A stretch of DNA of 64,000 nt from Heterobasidion occidentale. Its lineage: Eukaryota > Basidiomycota > Agaricomycetes > Russulales > Bondarzewiaceae. How positions within the stretch are numbered: position 1 is the first letter of the stretch; every line of letters starts with the position of its first letter. A model generated the notes under the pieces. It worked only from the letters and a program-made list of their open reading frames with translations, was not told the origin of the DNA and ran no database searches. The DNA lies in NCBI GenBank assembly GCA_039111635.1, contig JBCAQO010000001.1:682001-746000 (forward strand). The letters are read 5' to 3'. The position numbers and the translations under genes are program-made. Positions 12,401-21,431 of this stretch are shown piece by piece.

Positions 12401-12830
12401 AAGACAATCACGGCCGAAGAGACCACAGCGCTTTTCCAGGACAATGTGTTCAAACGATATGGTTTACCAACCAAAGTGGTGTCCGACAGAGGTCCTCAAT
12501 TTGCGGCAAAGTTCACAAGGGAACTATGGAAAGGAATGGGAATTACCCCTGCCCTCAGCACGGCTTACCACCCCCAAACGGACGGAGAAACAGAACGGGT
12601 AAACCAAGAGATCGAGCAATTCCTGCGAGTTTTCTGCAATTACCATCAAGATAACTGGGTAGACTTGATCCCCTTCGCAGAATTCTCCCACAATACCCGA
12701 AGACACTCCGCCACTGGGAAGTCACCGTTCGAAGTCCTTTATGGGTTCAATCCACCATATTCGGTCGACTCAGCTCTGGAGACCAAGCTACCCGCAGTAA
12801 CTGAACGTTTGCGACTAATCAAAGAAGTCC
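9433..12830 (+). pseudogene. pol: pol of element B (protease, RT, RNase H, integrase without C-terminal chromodomain)
   Basis: The protease region has AIDSACEG in place of the usual D-S/T-G-A, and C shares this. RT (YMDD), RNase H and the integrase HHCC and DDE motifs (TDFVTDLP, SDRGPQF, TERVNQE) follow. Two frame breaks occur just before and at the start of RT: about 10615-10620 in a T run and about 10698 in a C run (the second is also present in C). From 10724 the frame is open to 13249. After IKEVQ near 12830 it departs from the integrase C-terminal domain seen in C and enters a Pro/Arg-rich stretch, so the SH3-like part and chromodomain have been deleted or replaced. Confidence 0.88.
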
Positions 12831-13249
12831 AACGGCAGGCACGAAGGGACCGAGAGTCCCTACCTCCCATATCGGCAGGACAATCCACCGGGCAGGACGC
12901 GGGAGGCAGCAATGAGGAACACCCTCCAAGGTACAGGAGGAATGAGGGACGAGGGAACCAGAGGGCAAGGACAACCCCTCAGCCCAGGCGAAGCAGTCCT
13001 AGACGAACTCGACCAAGAGATTCACCGACTCCACACCGTCCTCGAGATAATCGAGCTGAAGGAGCGAATCCACACATTGGTAGGAGAACTCCAATCCGCC
13101 AGCGTCCGACTCAGCGAACTACTTCCTGGACTCGAGCGGAATTAGATGCCTGGGACGAGGTCGAAGACGGCAATTACGACGACATCGACCCCTATTACAG
13201 GCCAGATGAAGGGTACGGGGATTACGGGGATATTGGCGGAGGATACTAG
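12831..13249 (+). CDS. Post-pol ORF3 region of element B: Arg/Pro-rich frame with overlapping coiled-coil frame
   Basis: Two frames look coding. The one continuous with pol is Pro/Arg-rich and ends in an acidic, Tyr/Gly-rich tail (DPYYRPDEGYGDYGDI) at 13249. The +1-type frame 12912-13145 has heptad-spaced Leu/Ile over about 50 residues (coiled-coil-like) and ends LLPGLERN. Element C shares both ends: LLPGLERN stops at 26066, and the acidic Tyr/Gly tail runs to 26170 with mostly synonymous differences. The N-terminal parts differ between B and C. Function unknown; an accessory protein or a frameshifted fusion are both possible. Confidence 0.5.
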
Positions 13250-13349
13250 GCCAGGGAGTTGAGGAACCCTGGTCTTTAACATGATGACGGAGAGGAAAGG
13301 ACCCTCCGCATCGCAGGTACCGGTTTCACGCACAGGACGCTGGAACGAA

Positions 13350-14875
13350 CGTCCTGCATGACGTTAAACTGTGAAAAGATAAAGAAGGGGAAGTACCTGA
13401 CCATTTCGCGTTGCAGCCTTCCGGTCTCAAGATGAAGGACAAGCATTCAACACTCTCGTTGTCAAGAGGTATTCTGACAAGCGAATCGGGCGTCCCGCTT
13501 GGATCCCCAGTTTTACAGGGCCCTTTCCGCATTAGGAGGCCCTTAGGATTCACAACATAACCGACTGGTACATGAATGATGCATGAATATTGGTGGGAAA
13601 TCGTGTTGCATACCCACCGTTGGGGAACGGTGGACCAACCTCGCTGTCAAGGTCTGACAGGTGTTTTGGACGTCCCACTTTGGATCTCCGGTTTTACAGG
13701 GTCGTTTCCGCATTAGGGGACCCTATCTGCGATGCAGGAACTGATGGCCGCACTCCATTAGTACCCAAAACGGAGAAAAGGATACATCCGCAACGATGTA
13801 AAACTACGAAAGGCTTGGTCCGCAATGACGATAAACTAGTTACCGTCCGGAACGACGCTAAAGCTACCAAGACCCTCGGAGCGTGGTTGTATTCTGGCAG
13901 ACGGTGGAAGTGAGGGCCTCCACCGTTGCAGAACCCTGCCGACTAGGTCGAGGCGCTTCCATATTCCATACGCCCTACAGTAAAAGAATATGGGGTCGAC
14001 ACGGTTCAATTCCGTGCGAGGGGTTTGGGGACATGGAGCGGGTTGTCAGTCTTCCGACGACAGGACCACGACTACTCCATGGTGCGCCCATTCTACCCTT
14101 GAAGTCCGAAACAAGGATTCCGCTTCAAGGGCCAGTCAAGAGGCAACTGGGATCGTGCCTCGTGTTTGCTTACATCCGCAACGATGTAAAACTACGGACG
14201 TCCGCAAAGACGTTAAACTACCACTCCTTTCAGCATAGGAGATGTCGATCGACATCGTTGTTGACACCACGATGTTGATCTAGTCCGCAATGACGATAAA
14301 CTATTTACTCCTTCAAGTATAGGAGACGTGGTTGATGGTCACGACCTTGACCATCAAACTAGTCCGAAATGACCTTAACTACCCTCACCCCGGAGGATTA
14401 AATCTATCGAGGCTCGGGAGGCTCAAGCCAGGCGAATAGCGGACGTCCGCAATGACTATAAACTAGTTGCCGTCCTTCATGACGATAAACTGAGCTGCCC
14501 TTCTGTTTACAGGGCCATGTGAGTTGTGTCAAAATAGGCTTCCCAGTCTACTCTCGCAACTCTATAAGTTATCCGGTTTGATATAGTATAAAACCGTCAC
14601 CATCTTGCCTCAATGGGAACCCTGTCAATGGCTGTACTTGGTCTAGGGCCCTATGTGCATCACCGATGAATGTTCCGGCGCACAGAAATGGTCTACCATC
14701 TTGTTTACAGGTACTCCTACGCTGGAAGATGGATAGTTACGCAACGACCTTGGCATAAACTAGCAGGGGCAGTCCGCAACGACTTCGGTATAAACTAGCC
14801 TCAGTCCGCGACGACTTAAAGGATAAACTAGCCGACGTCCGCAAAGACTCAAACTACGGACGTCCGGCACGACGT
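13350..14875 (+). repeat. Array of CGCAAY-loop mini-hairpins (element B)
   Basis: Each unit is a 3-6 bp stem, a 6-nt loop near CGCAAY, the stem partner, and then usually TAAACTA. Stem pairs are at 13348-13365 (AACGTC/GACGTT), 13783-13800 (TACATC/GATGTA), 13818-13829 (GTC/GAC), 13844-13857 (CGTC/GACG), 14171-14188 (TACATC/GATGTA), 14198-14213 (ACGTC/GACGT), 14283-14294, 14362-14373, 14445-14456, 14471-14484 (CGTC/GACG), 14771-14784 (AGTC/GACT), 14803-14816 (AGTC/GACT), 14837-14848 and 14860-14875 (ACGTC/GACGT). A degenerate copy is near 14737. Both arms change together, so the unit is conserved as structure. Function unknown. Confidence 0.75.
13517..13724 (+). repeat. Pair of larger covarying hairpins in element B 3' region
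   Basis: Hairpin 1 (13517-13543) pairs AGGGCC with GGCCCT. Hairpin 2 (13698-13724) pairs AGGGTC with GACCCT. Both have a loop containing TTTCCGCATTAGG and lie in similar flanking sequence (TTTTACAGGG before). Element C has the same pair at 26412-26438 and 26597-26623, where the second is AGGGTC with GGCCCT, giving a G-U pair in RNA. Confidence 0.65.
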
Positions 14876-15690
14876 TAAACTACCAGGACATACCTTACGC
14901 TGACCCACATAATTACCGTCAAGGTGGATACCATGGATATTCAAGAAACCATGGGTTCAAAGTCTATTCCTTCAAAGTCCTTAACCTCGTGTCCAATACC
15001 CTTAGTGAAAAACACAAACTCTGGACTAACACTCAATCTCTAACCTGACAAGGCCACCGTATGGGCTGACAGAGTTAGGGATCTTCAAAGGGGTCTTGCC
15101 GGACTCAAAACAAGTCAAAGAGAATGGTTCGCTCTTGATAGGTTGGTGGGCCTAAGCCTTTGTAAAGCGATCAACCCACACACCTGTAGTCCCCCTCGAT
15201 ACCGAGATCAAGTTGATGATGATCTATCCTTGATACACTGAAGACATGTCCGTCGGCATTTTGGAAGAAGACGACACCAACCCATCCACGAACGAGTTTC
15301 TATTTCATCCTATAATCATTCGCACGACACCTTTCTGCATCGTCACCGGACTGGAAACCGGTTTAACAAAGGCACCAGGGGACACCTGGTTTCGAGTAGC
15401 TGCCTATTGACTCTAGGAGTGTACTCGCAACAAAACAGTGCGGTGAAGGAAGAACACGAAGGCGACGCAATATGTGGCTGATGTTGCTAGGAACCTGAAT
15501 CAAACAGCTCAACGGAGACGGAAAACTCCTAGGCGTTGTAAACGACGTAGGTCGGTCTTCGCCCAGAAAACGAAGTGATATTGGGAAGACGCATCCCAAT
15601 CTATTTTGACGACCAGCAAGCAATTGTATGTGGAATGACGATGAAGCTCGTTTCTGCTCAAGCGAGTAGTCCCCTCAGGAGTTGGGACCT

Positions 15691-16320
15691 AGAAAGGGGT
15701 AATGTTATGACTTGACCGATCGGGGCCCTTCGCGGCCGGTCTAACCGATGGATCAAGCATCACATGCTAGGCGGCTCCACTACGGAGCGTACATCAAGGT
15801 ATTCGGCATGTCCTTAGGAGCCGACAAGACCGATGGTTCTTCAAGACATCGGTAGAGGCTATATGAGAGGGACATGAGGCCTACGGAGTTCACACAGTGA
15901 TAAGGGAGGCATTCACATGCCATGGGCTTAGGGCTTATGGGTAAGCACCTCGTCGCACCATGATGGATCAGTGCGACTGGAGAAGTACAAGAGTAGGCGC
16001 CGATGAGAGAGACGGCGGCCACAGCTCTCCTAGGATGGAAACCTGGAGAAGCACACGGACTCTTACCCTATACCCTATACAGTATATAAGGCCCACAGAA
16101 TAGGCTGAGGATCTTCAGTCTATTCTCTTCGTTCACTACTGTCTTCCTACAGTAGAACCTTCGTTTGTTCGTATCTTCCTATACGGACACTTGGAGTTAA
16201 TCATTATTCCCTCCTGTATCATTGCCTGATACAGTCGAGACTTCGCCCATCACTCAGTCCGTCGTGCGACCTAGGGAAGAACCTGTTACTCTTGGGTTAC
16301 TGAACGAGCAGTTCGTAACA
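15691..16320 (+). repeat. Polypurine tract and 3' LTR of element B
   Basis: AGAAAGGGG (15691-15699) lies just before the LTR and would prime plus-strand DNA synthesis. The LTR itself is 15703-16320 and reads identically to 7129-7746. GGTGC at 16321-16325 is the right target duplication, after which element A sequence resumes. Confidence 0.93.
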
Positions 16321-16325
16321 GGTGC

Positions 16326-17442
16326 GGTCTTGGCGAGTTACGATGCCTATTTGTCGGTGATTCAGGCTTGTCGAAGGTCTTTCTTGCGAGGTAGTCCTCG
16401 ATCTTAACGAGGTGTAGGTTGGGTCCTGCGTGGACGGTCTCTCCTCCCCAAGCCGCGTATTCGTATTCGCTCTTGCCTTGTTGTTGGAAGAATCCGGTGA
16501 GGATTCCCGCGTAGTAGAAGTGTTTTTCCTTTCGTCGTAATAAAGTTGATCCTTGTCGACGTCTTTGGGTAAGTCTCCGTAGACTTCTGCTGGGTCTGTT
16601 CTGTAGCCAGGAGGGTATCCCGCTGCGACTTCGTCTGTCGTTCTTTATTCTTTGAAGAAGAAGGGTACTGCTTGTCTTCTTCCAGCTTGTAATGCTTCCT
16701 GTAAGTCTGGGTCCCTTTTGATAATTTCGTTGATGGAAATATCAATTTGGTCGATGAGTTGGATGATCTCGGAGAATGTGTGTCCCGAGATGAGGGTTCG
16801 GAGATGATAAGTTTTGTGGGGCGAACTCTCCTCTTCTGACAATAAAAACGATCCCTTCAATTTCTGTTCGGACTGGTGGGGAGTTAGGAGCTTCCAGTGT
16901 GTCTTCCTAGGTTGAGGAGAAGGTCCAGTGGATGAGGATTGAGACGTGGTCTCTATTCTCCTTGGTCTTGACGAGCTCCGCTCTGATTCCGTCTGTGTCG
17001 ATATTCCTTGCGATGGTTCTTCTGAGATCGGGGATAACGGCGACGGGGAAATTGTCTGGTCTTCCGTCGTGTATCTCGACGCAGTTCCTTGCTCTGATGA
17101 CGTCGGGCTCTCCGTTGTCCGTGAGGGTGAACGGTGTCTTTGGTTCGTTGACGAAGCAAATCCCGGAAAATCTATATCCAGTTTTAAGGAGGTCTATAAA
17201 TATTTCGGGTGCTTGTTGTAGTCTGAGTGTGGCTATTCCTGAATAAACCTTTCCTGGGTTCCGGTGTCTTGCGACTTCTATAGCTCCGGGGTGGTTTACT
17301 CTTACTTGAGGAGTCGCTGCTGGGGTCGCCGTTAGGTTTACCCTGTTGGCGATTGCTAAAATGTTGTTGACTGATGAGAGAAAGAGCTGTCTCTGCTGGG
17401 GATCCAGCTTGAATAGGGTAGGGATAAAAGAGCTCGTTCAAG
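16326..17442 (-). pseudogene. Gag leader / N-terminal extension frame of element A
   Basis: This is the A counterpart of 29690-31009 in A'. In A' one frame runs through from just after the PBS into gag with only two stops, and those two stops (TAG, TAA) are present here too. A one-base insertion in a C run near 16826 and other small changes shift the frame in this copy. The short segment 6925-7123 is the remainder, separated by the insertion of element B. The PBS (17431-17440, complementary to 17885-17894 in the LTR) is at the right end. Confidence 0.6.
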
Positions 17443-18276
17443 TGTTAGGTCGGAGACCTATCACGTGCCCCGATGCACGAAGGGGTCCCTAAGCTAAACC
17501 TCCACTGGTTTGTATAGTCATAGACTCCAATGGATGAAGACGATAGATCATCTTTGGGCTCTTTCGAGGAACTCGGGGTCGCTGTCGGCTTTGTTCTCGA
17601 AGAGATTGAGAAGGTGATCTTCGAGGTCTTCTCGATGATGAGGAGGAACCGGATGATCTTATCCTGTCCAAACAGATGACACGAGGGGGTGTCCAACTGA
17701 GAACGCGGAAGGCAGCTAGGCCGGTATAGAAGCGGATGAGTAGAGGGAGGGGAGGGAAGGGAGACGAGTCCAGCGCTTCGTCAGACCGTGCAAAGAGTTT
17801 CTCAGATCTGACAGAGATCACGAAGCGTGGGCTAGGAAGGTAGCCAGACGCCGGGTGCAGTGCAGAGATCAAGTGTATTACAGGTGAACGAGCTGAGCTT
17901 CTTAGAAGCTCATCTCGGCTATTTACGTACAGAAGTGTCTAGGGCAGGATCAAGATCTGGTCCGTGCGCTTCTCAGGTACGAAGTCAACGATCGAGATCC
18001 GTAAGCTAGAATACCTCATCGACCTGTCGTATAACCAAATATAGTAATCCGATCACTAATGTCCATCCACATCTTCGATCGATCAAGAACCAGGAACGGG
18101 GGTCAGGAACCAATGTCTGTCCACATCAAGAATCAGGAACCAAAGGTCAGCGTTCATGCGTTAGCATGTAAATGGTAAGGAGTCATGGAAAGCGGTCCGA
18201 GTCTGCAGCAAGTCCGAAGCACTTGACCAGCCCATCCCCTCACGTGCGAAGCACGTGTTAGGACGCGGTCCTAACA
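17443..18276 (-). repeat. 5' LTR of element A (834 bp)
   Basis: On the minus strand it starts TGTTAGGAC and ends GACCTAACA. The outer end (18241-18276) has two adjacent palindromes: TGTTAGGAC pairs with GTCCTAACA over a 3-nt loop, and CACGTGC pairs with GCACGTG. It is closer to the 5' LTR of A' (28855-29687) than that LTR is to its own 3' partner (39045-39878). TGAACGAGCT at 17885-17894 marks the predicted start of R. Confidence 0.93.
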
Positions 18277-19019
18277 CAAACCCTAGTAACTTGAATAAAC
18301 CCTTGTCTCGTCAGCACAATATAACCACTTCACCACAGTCACAATAATTATGTATATTGTAGCAAGCATATAACTACATAAAGGGGTTGAAGATACCTGA
18401 GACACTTCTGGGGAGGGCCTCATTTGTGTGGGGAACCCGGTTTGGCCTGAAATCTTGACGTGGGGGCCAGTTGGAACTGGGGACCTTGAGGCTGACAGCA
18501 GAGGGCCAACTTCTGTGGGGACATAGGATCGGACCTCGCCAGTGACGGGCCACTTACGGATGGGCATTGGATCGGACCTTTGGGCAAAATTTGGCTTTTC
18601 CGTAGGGATTATGATCGGACATCAGGCCGATTTTTGGGTTGTTTCCGTACAGATTAGGATCGGTGTTAAGACCTGGTCTTGGCACGTGATATGTCAAGAG
18701 GCTCCTGAGTCACTGAGGGATGTGCCAAATCCAGGTACGTCCGATGAAAGCACCAGCGGCTACTTGTGTGCGTAATTCAGGATGTACGAGGGATTCGTGG
18801 TGATATCGCGTCTCCAGGAATGCACAAAGGTTTTCCCACAGATGTGGAGGTACAACCTGATGCGGACCTGGATGGCAGTAGATATGCTGCCCACTAAAGT
18901 CGAGATAGAATACTGCTAGTCCTGTGTAGAACTCAGCCAGTATTGAGATGACGACTGAGTGGTTGAGGATGATAATGGAGAGAAGCGCAGGGCAAGTCAA
19001 ACCGATGCTCAAGCAGATG
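18277..19019 (-). mobile_element. Element D fragment: LTR 3' part and start of internal region
   Basis: On the minus strand an LTR-like end reads CACGTG..CTTAACA and stops at 18664. The LTR part (18664-19019) encodes a frame similar to the one inside the LTR of family A. Bases 18277-18663 would be its internal leader; they contain repeated GGATCGGAC motifs but no gene I can call. It is cut on one side by element A and on the other by element C, beyond which D resumes at 28705. Confidence 0.6.
18710..19012 (-). pseudogene. U5-embedded reading frame of element D, related to the LTR frame of family A
   Basis: The frame includes EFYTGLAVF and VVPPHLWENL and ends IWHIPQ, with its stop 46 nt before the LTR end. 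Family A LTRs encode RFYTGLAAF and PVPPHHREDL at the same relative place, with a stop about 51 nt before the LTR end. Over FYTGLA the codons differ mainly at third positions, as expected for selection on protein. There is no in-frame ATG in the visible part. It may begin at a non-AUG codon or be reached by splicing. It resembles no family I know. Confidence 0.5.
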
Positions 19020-19024
19020 TTCTA

Positions 19025-19659
19025 TGTTATGACTTGACCGATCGGGGCCCTTCGCGGCCGGTCTAACCGATGGATCAAGCATCACATGCTAGGCGGCTCC
19101 ACTACGGAGCGTACACCAAGGTATTCGGCATGTCCTTAGGAGCCGACAAGACCGATGGTTCTTCAAGACATCGGTAAAGGCTATATGAGAGGGACACGAG
19201 GCTCACAGAGTTCACACAGTAATGAAGAGGCGTATTCACATGCCATGGGCTTAGGGCTTACGGGTAAGCACCTCGTCGCACCATGATGGATCAGTGCGAC
19301 TGGAGAAGTACAAGAGTAGGCGCCGGCTGAGAGAGACGGCGGCCACAATTCTCCTAGGATGGGAACCTGGAGAAGCACACGGACTCTTACCCTATACCCT
19401 ATACAGTATATAAGGCCCATAGAATAGGCTGAGGATCTTCAGTCTATTCTCTTTCGTTCATTCGTATCTTCGAATACGAAGCTCTTCGTTCCCCTGTACC
19501 TACACGTACAGGATTCTTAGAAGCCAATCATTATTCCCTCCTGTATCAACGCCTGATACAGTCGAGACTTCGTCCACCACTCAGTCCATTGTGCGACCTA
19601 GGGAGGAACCTGTTACTCTTGGGTTACTGAACGAGCAGTTCGTAACACTAGAATAGACT
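19025..19659 (+). repeat. 5' LTR, promoter and self-priming PBS of element C
   Basis: The LTR (19025-19647) has TATATAA at 19407-19413 and AGTCTATTCT at 19441-19450. The PBS AGAATAGACT at 19650-19659 is exactly complementary to the latter. The layout is the same as in element B, so the pairing is kept in two separate insertions. Confidence 0.85.
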
Positions 19660-20139
19660 CGCTTTTGCCCCTACCTTGCACCACACTCCGCTTGCTGCCA
19701 CACTCTCTCTCACAACCCTCATCGGCGGAGCCATAGACCTCCACCGAAGAGAGTTACTTCACACACCCTGGAGCAAGACCTAGGCCTAGGATTTCCACCA
19801 GGCACTAGACGAACCCACAACCAACTTCGACAGAACAATCGTCCTATCCATCAAAGAGAAAATCGCTGGTATTACTCCGACACCAATCGGCCAGCACCCC
19901 CGAACTTTGATAACTGCTCGTACCGAGAAGGACGATACTTCTTCACACGGGAAGACGAGACAGAAGCTGAGTGGGCTTGGGACGAAATAGCAGAAGACTG
20001 GGTAGCGCCACCCCAATACAGGAACCCCGAACCGGAAATCCCGGACACATCGGAGGAAGAAGAAGGAACATCCGAGTCCGAATCCTCGGATATTCAAACA
20101 CCGATCAACACCCGAAACACTATGTCAAATCCTACAGAC

Positions 20140-21431
20140 CCCCCGTCTCGTCGGGAAGGGGCAAGCTCAAGCTCCCTGATAACTTCGAGGGAGACCGAAC
20201 ACAATCGCAAAAATTCATCATGAATTGTCTCCTCCTTTTTACAGCAGAACCAGACCGATACAAGACGGATTCAGACAAGGTTTCCCTCGCTCTCTCATGC
20301 ATGAGATATGGAACAGCCGGCGTCTGGGCAGAGAGTTTCCTAAAGAGGACAGTAGGGGCGACCCCGCCCAAAACCGTAGGGACTTGGGACGACTTCTACG
20401 ACAGGTTTAAACTCCAGTTCAAGGAAACAAACCTCACGGACAAGGCCCGAAGTGCCCTTATGTCTTTCTCTCAGGGAAAGATGACGGTGGACGAATACTC
20501 GAACCAATTCATCCTTATCGCCGCCGACGCCGACATCACCGATAAGGAACAGGTTCCTTACTTCCAGAGAGGGCTTGACCCAAGGGTCATGGACAAAATC
20601 TATGACAAAGAAACTCCGCCGAAGGACACGATCCAAGATTGGGTCAATACTGCCTGTGAAATAGATGGACGCCTAAGAGCCCGAAGTGCTCAAAAGGCGA
20701 TTCTCGCCAACTCCACCTCATTCCGAAGCGACTTCCTCAATCGCTTTCACCTCCAACCAGCTCGTCGTTATAACTCTACCACCGCCCCTCGCAGAATGAA
20801 CAACCAGGTGGTCGACATGGATATTGATGCCTCTCGCAAAAGAGACGCCAGTCGGAACAAGCGTGTACACGATGGCAAGAGACCTGCTCCCTTTTCCTGC
20901 TACAATTGCGGAAGACCAGGGCATGGGATAGCTGACTGTCCTTCTCCTCGTAGAGGCGTTCCCCCGTCTCGAGGAAATTCGCGCAAGCCGATGGGTGGAG
21001 GAGGTAGACGAACTCGCGCTGCAGACGTGGAGGATGAAGACGAGCAAGAATCCCCGGTGGGAAACGATGCGCGACTACATCGAGGACTGGAGGAGGGGAG
21101 TTCTCATGGCCACCACCGTCGGGTACCACAACCTGGTAATTCGGTGGAACGTGAGGACCCTTCCGCGAGAAGGGGAGGATCACGCCAGAGCGATGGAGAG
21201 CGCTACGTACCGCCTAACGGACGACGAAGCAACGGACCCATCAGTGATATTAATGGCGTCCGAGCGCTCTTCCAAGGAGTAGGAAAGGCCGAGCGAGGAT
21301 TTTTCCTGACCTCTCCTTCACCAGCCGAAGAGAGAGGGTCGAGGAAACTCGAGTATGATTCCCCGTCATATATTCGAATCGGAGCAATGAACAGTCACAT
21401 TATTACCCCATTCGACTTGACGTGCGATTGA
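20140..21431 (+). pseudogene. gag: gag of element C, fused in frame to the protease leader
   Basis: The capsid-like domain, basic linker and zinc knuckle CYNCGRPGHGIADC are open in one frame here, so this copy repairs the reading of B. The ATG at 20122 is out of frame because the following C run is one shorter than in B. Near 21296 C lacks 26 nt that are present in B just before the gag stop. That deletion joins gag directly to the pol frame, which then stops at 21431 where a C run is one base short. Confidence 0.85.

Larger units (their letters stand above)
13250..15690 (+). other. Long structured non-coding 3' region of element B
   Basis: About 2.4 kb with no credible coding frame lies between ORF3 and the polypurine tract. 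It contains two copies of a hairpin with compensating stem changes (13517-13543 and 13698-13724) and about fifteen copies of a smaller stem-loop (13350-14875). CCATGG inverted repeats lie at 14931-14954. Element C has the equivalent region at 26171-28063, with fewer small stem-loops. Confidence 0.75.
7129..16320 (+). mobile_element. Element B: complete Ty3/gypsy element nested in element A
   Basis: Two 618-bp LTRs (7129-7746 and 15703-16320), identical as far as I can read, bracket PBS, gag, protease, RT, RNase H, integrase, an extra ORF, a 2.4-kb non-coding 3' region and a polypurine tract (15691-15699). The target duplication GGTGC is at 7124-7128 and 16321-16325. Identical LTRs imply recent insertion, yet gag and RT hold several 1-nt indels, mostly in homopolymers. 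The integrase C-terminus and chromodomain present in relative C are absent. Confidence 0.95.
1..18276 (-). mobile_element. Element A: chromodomain Ty3/gypsy LTR retrotransposon, 3' end outside window
   Basis: Read leftwards from its 5' LTR (17443-18276), the element shows a primer-binding site, gag leader, gag, pol and post-pol ORFs, then leaves the window at base 1. It is interrupted by element B (7129-16320) and by a solo LTR (5369-5988), each flanked by a 5-bp target duplication. Once these are removed it matches element A' (28855-39878) almost base for base in the opposite orientation. The base-pairs beyond its 5' LTR are CAAAC (18277-18281); the partner duplication would lie outside the window. 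Pol carries frameshifts and CGA-to-TGA stops, so this copy cannot make its own polymerase. Order (PR-RT-RH-IN-chromodomain) and self-primed PBS place it in the Tf1/sushi-like chromoviruses; family placement is inference. Confidence 0.93.

Noticed and set aside
13350..14875. CRISPR-like repeat array
   Set aside because: Units vary in spacing and sequence, are eukaryotic retrotransposon 3' region, and are conserved as stem pairing rather than as exact repeats.
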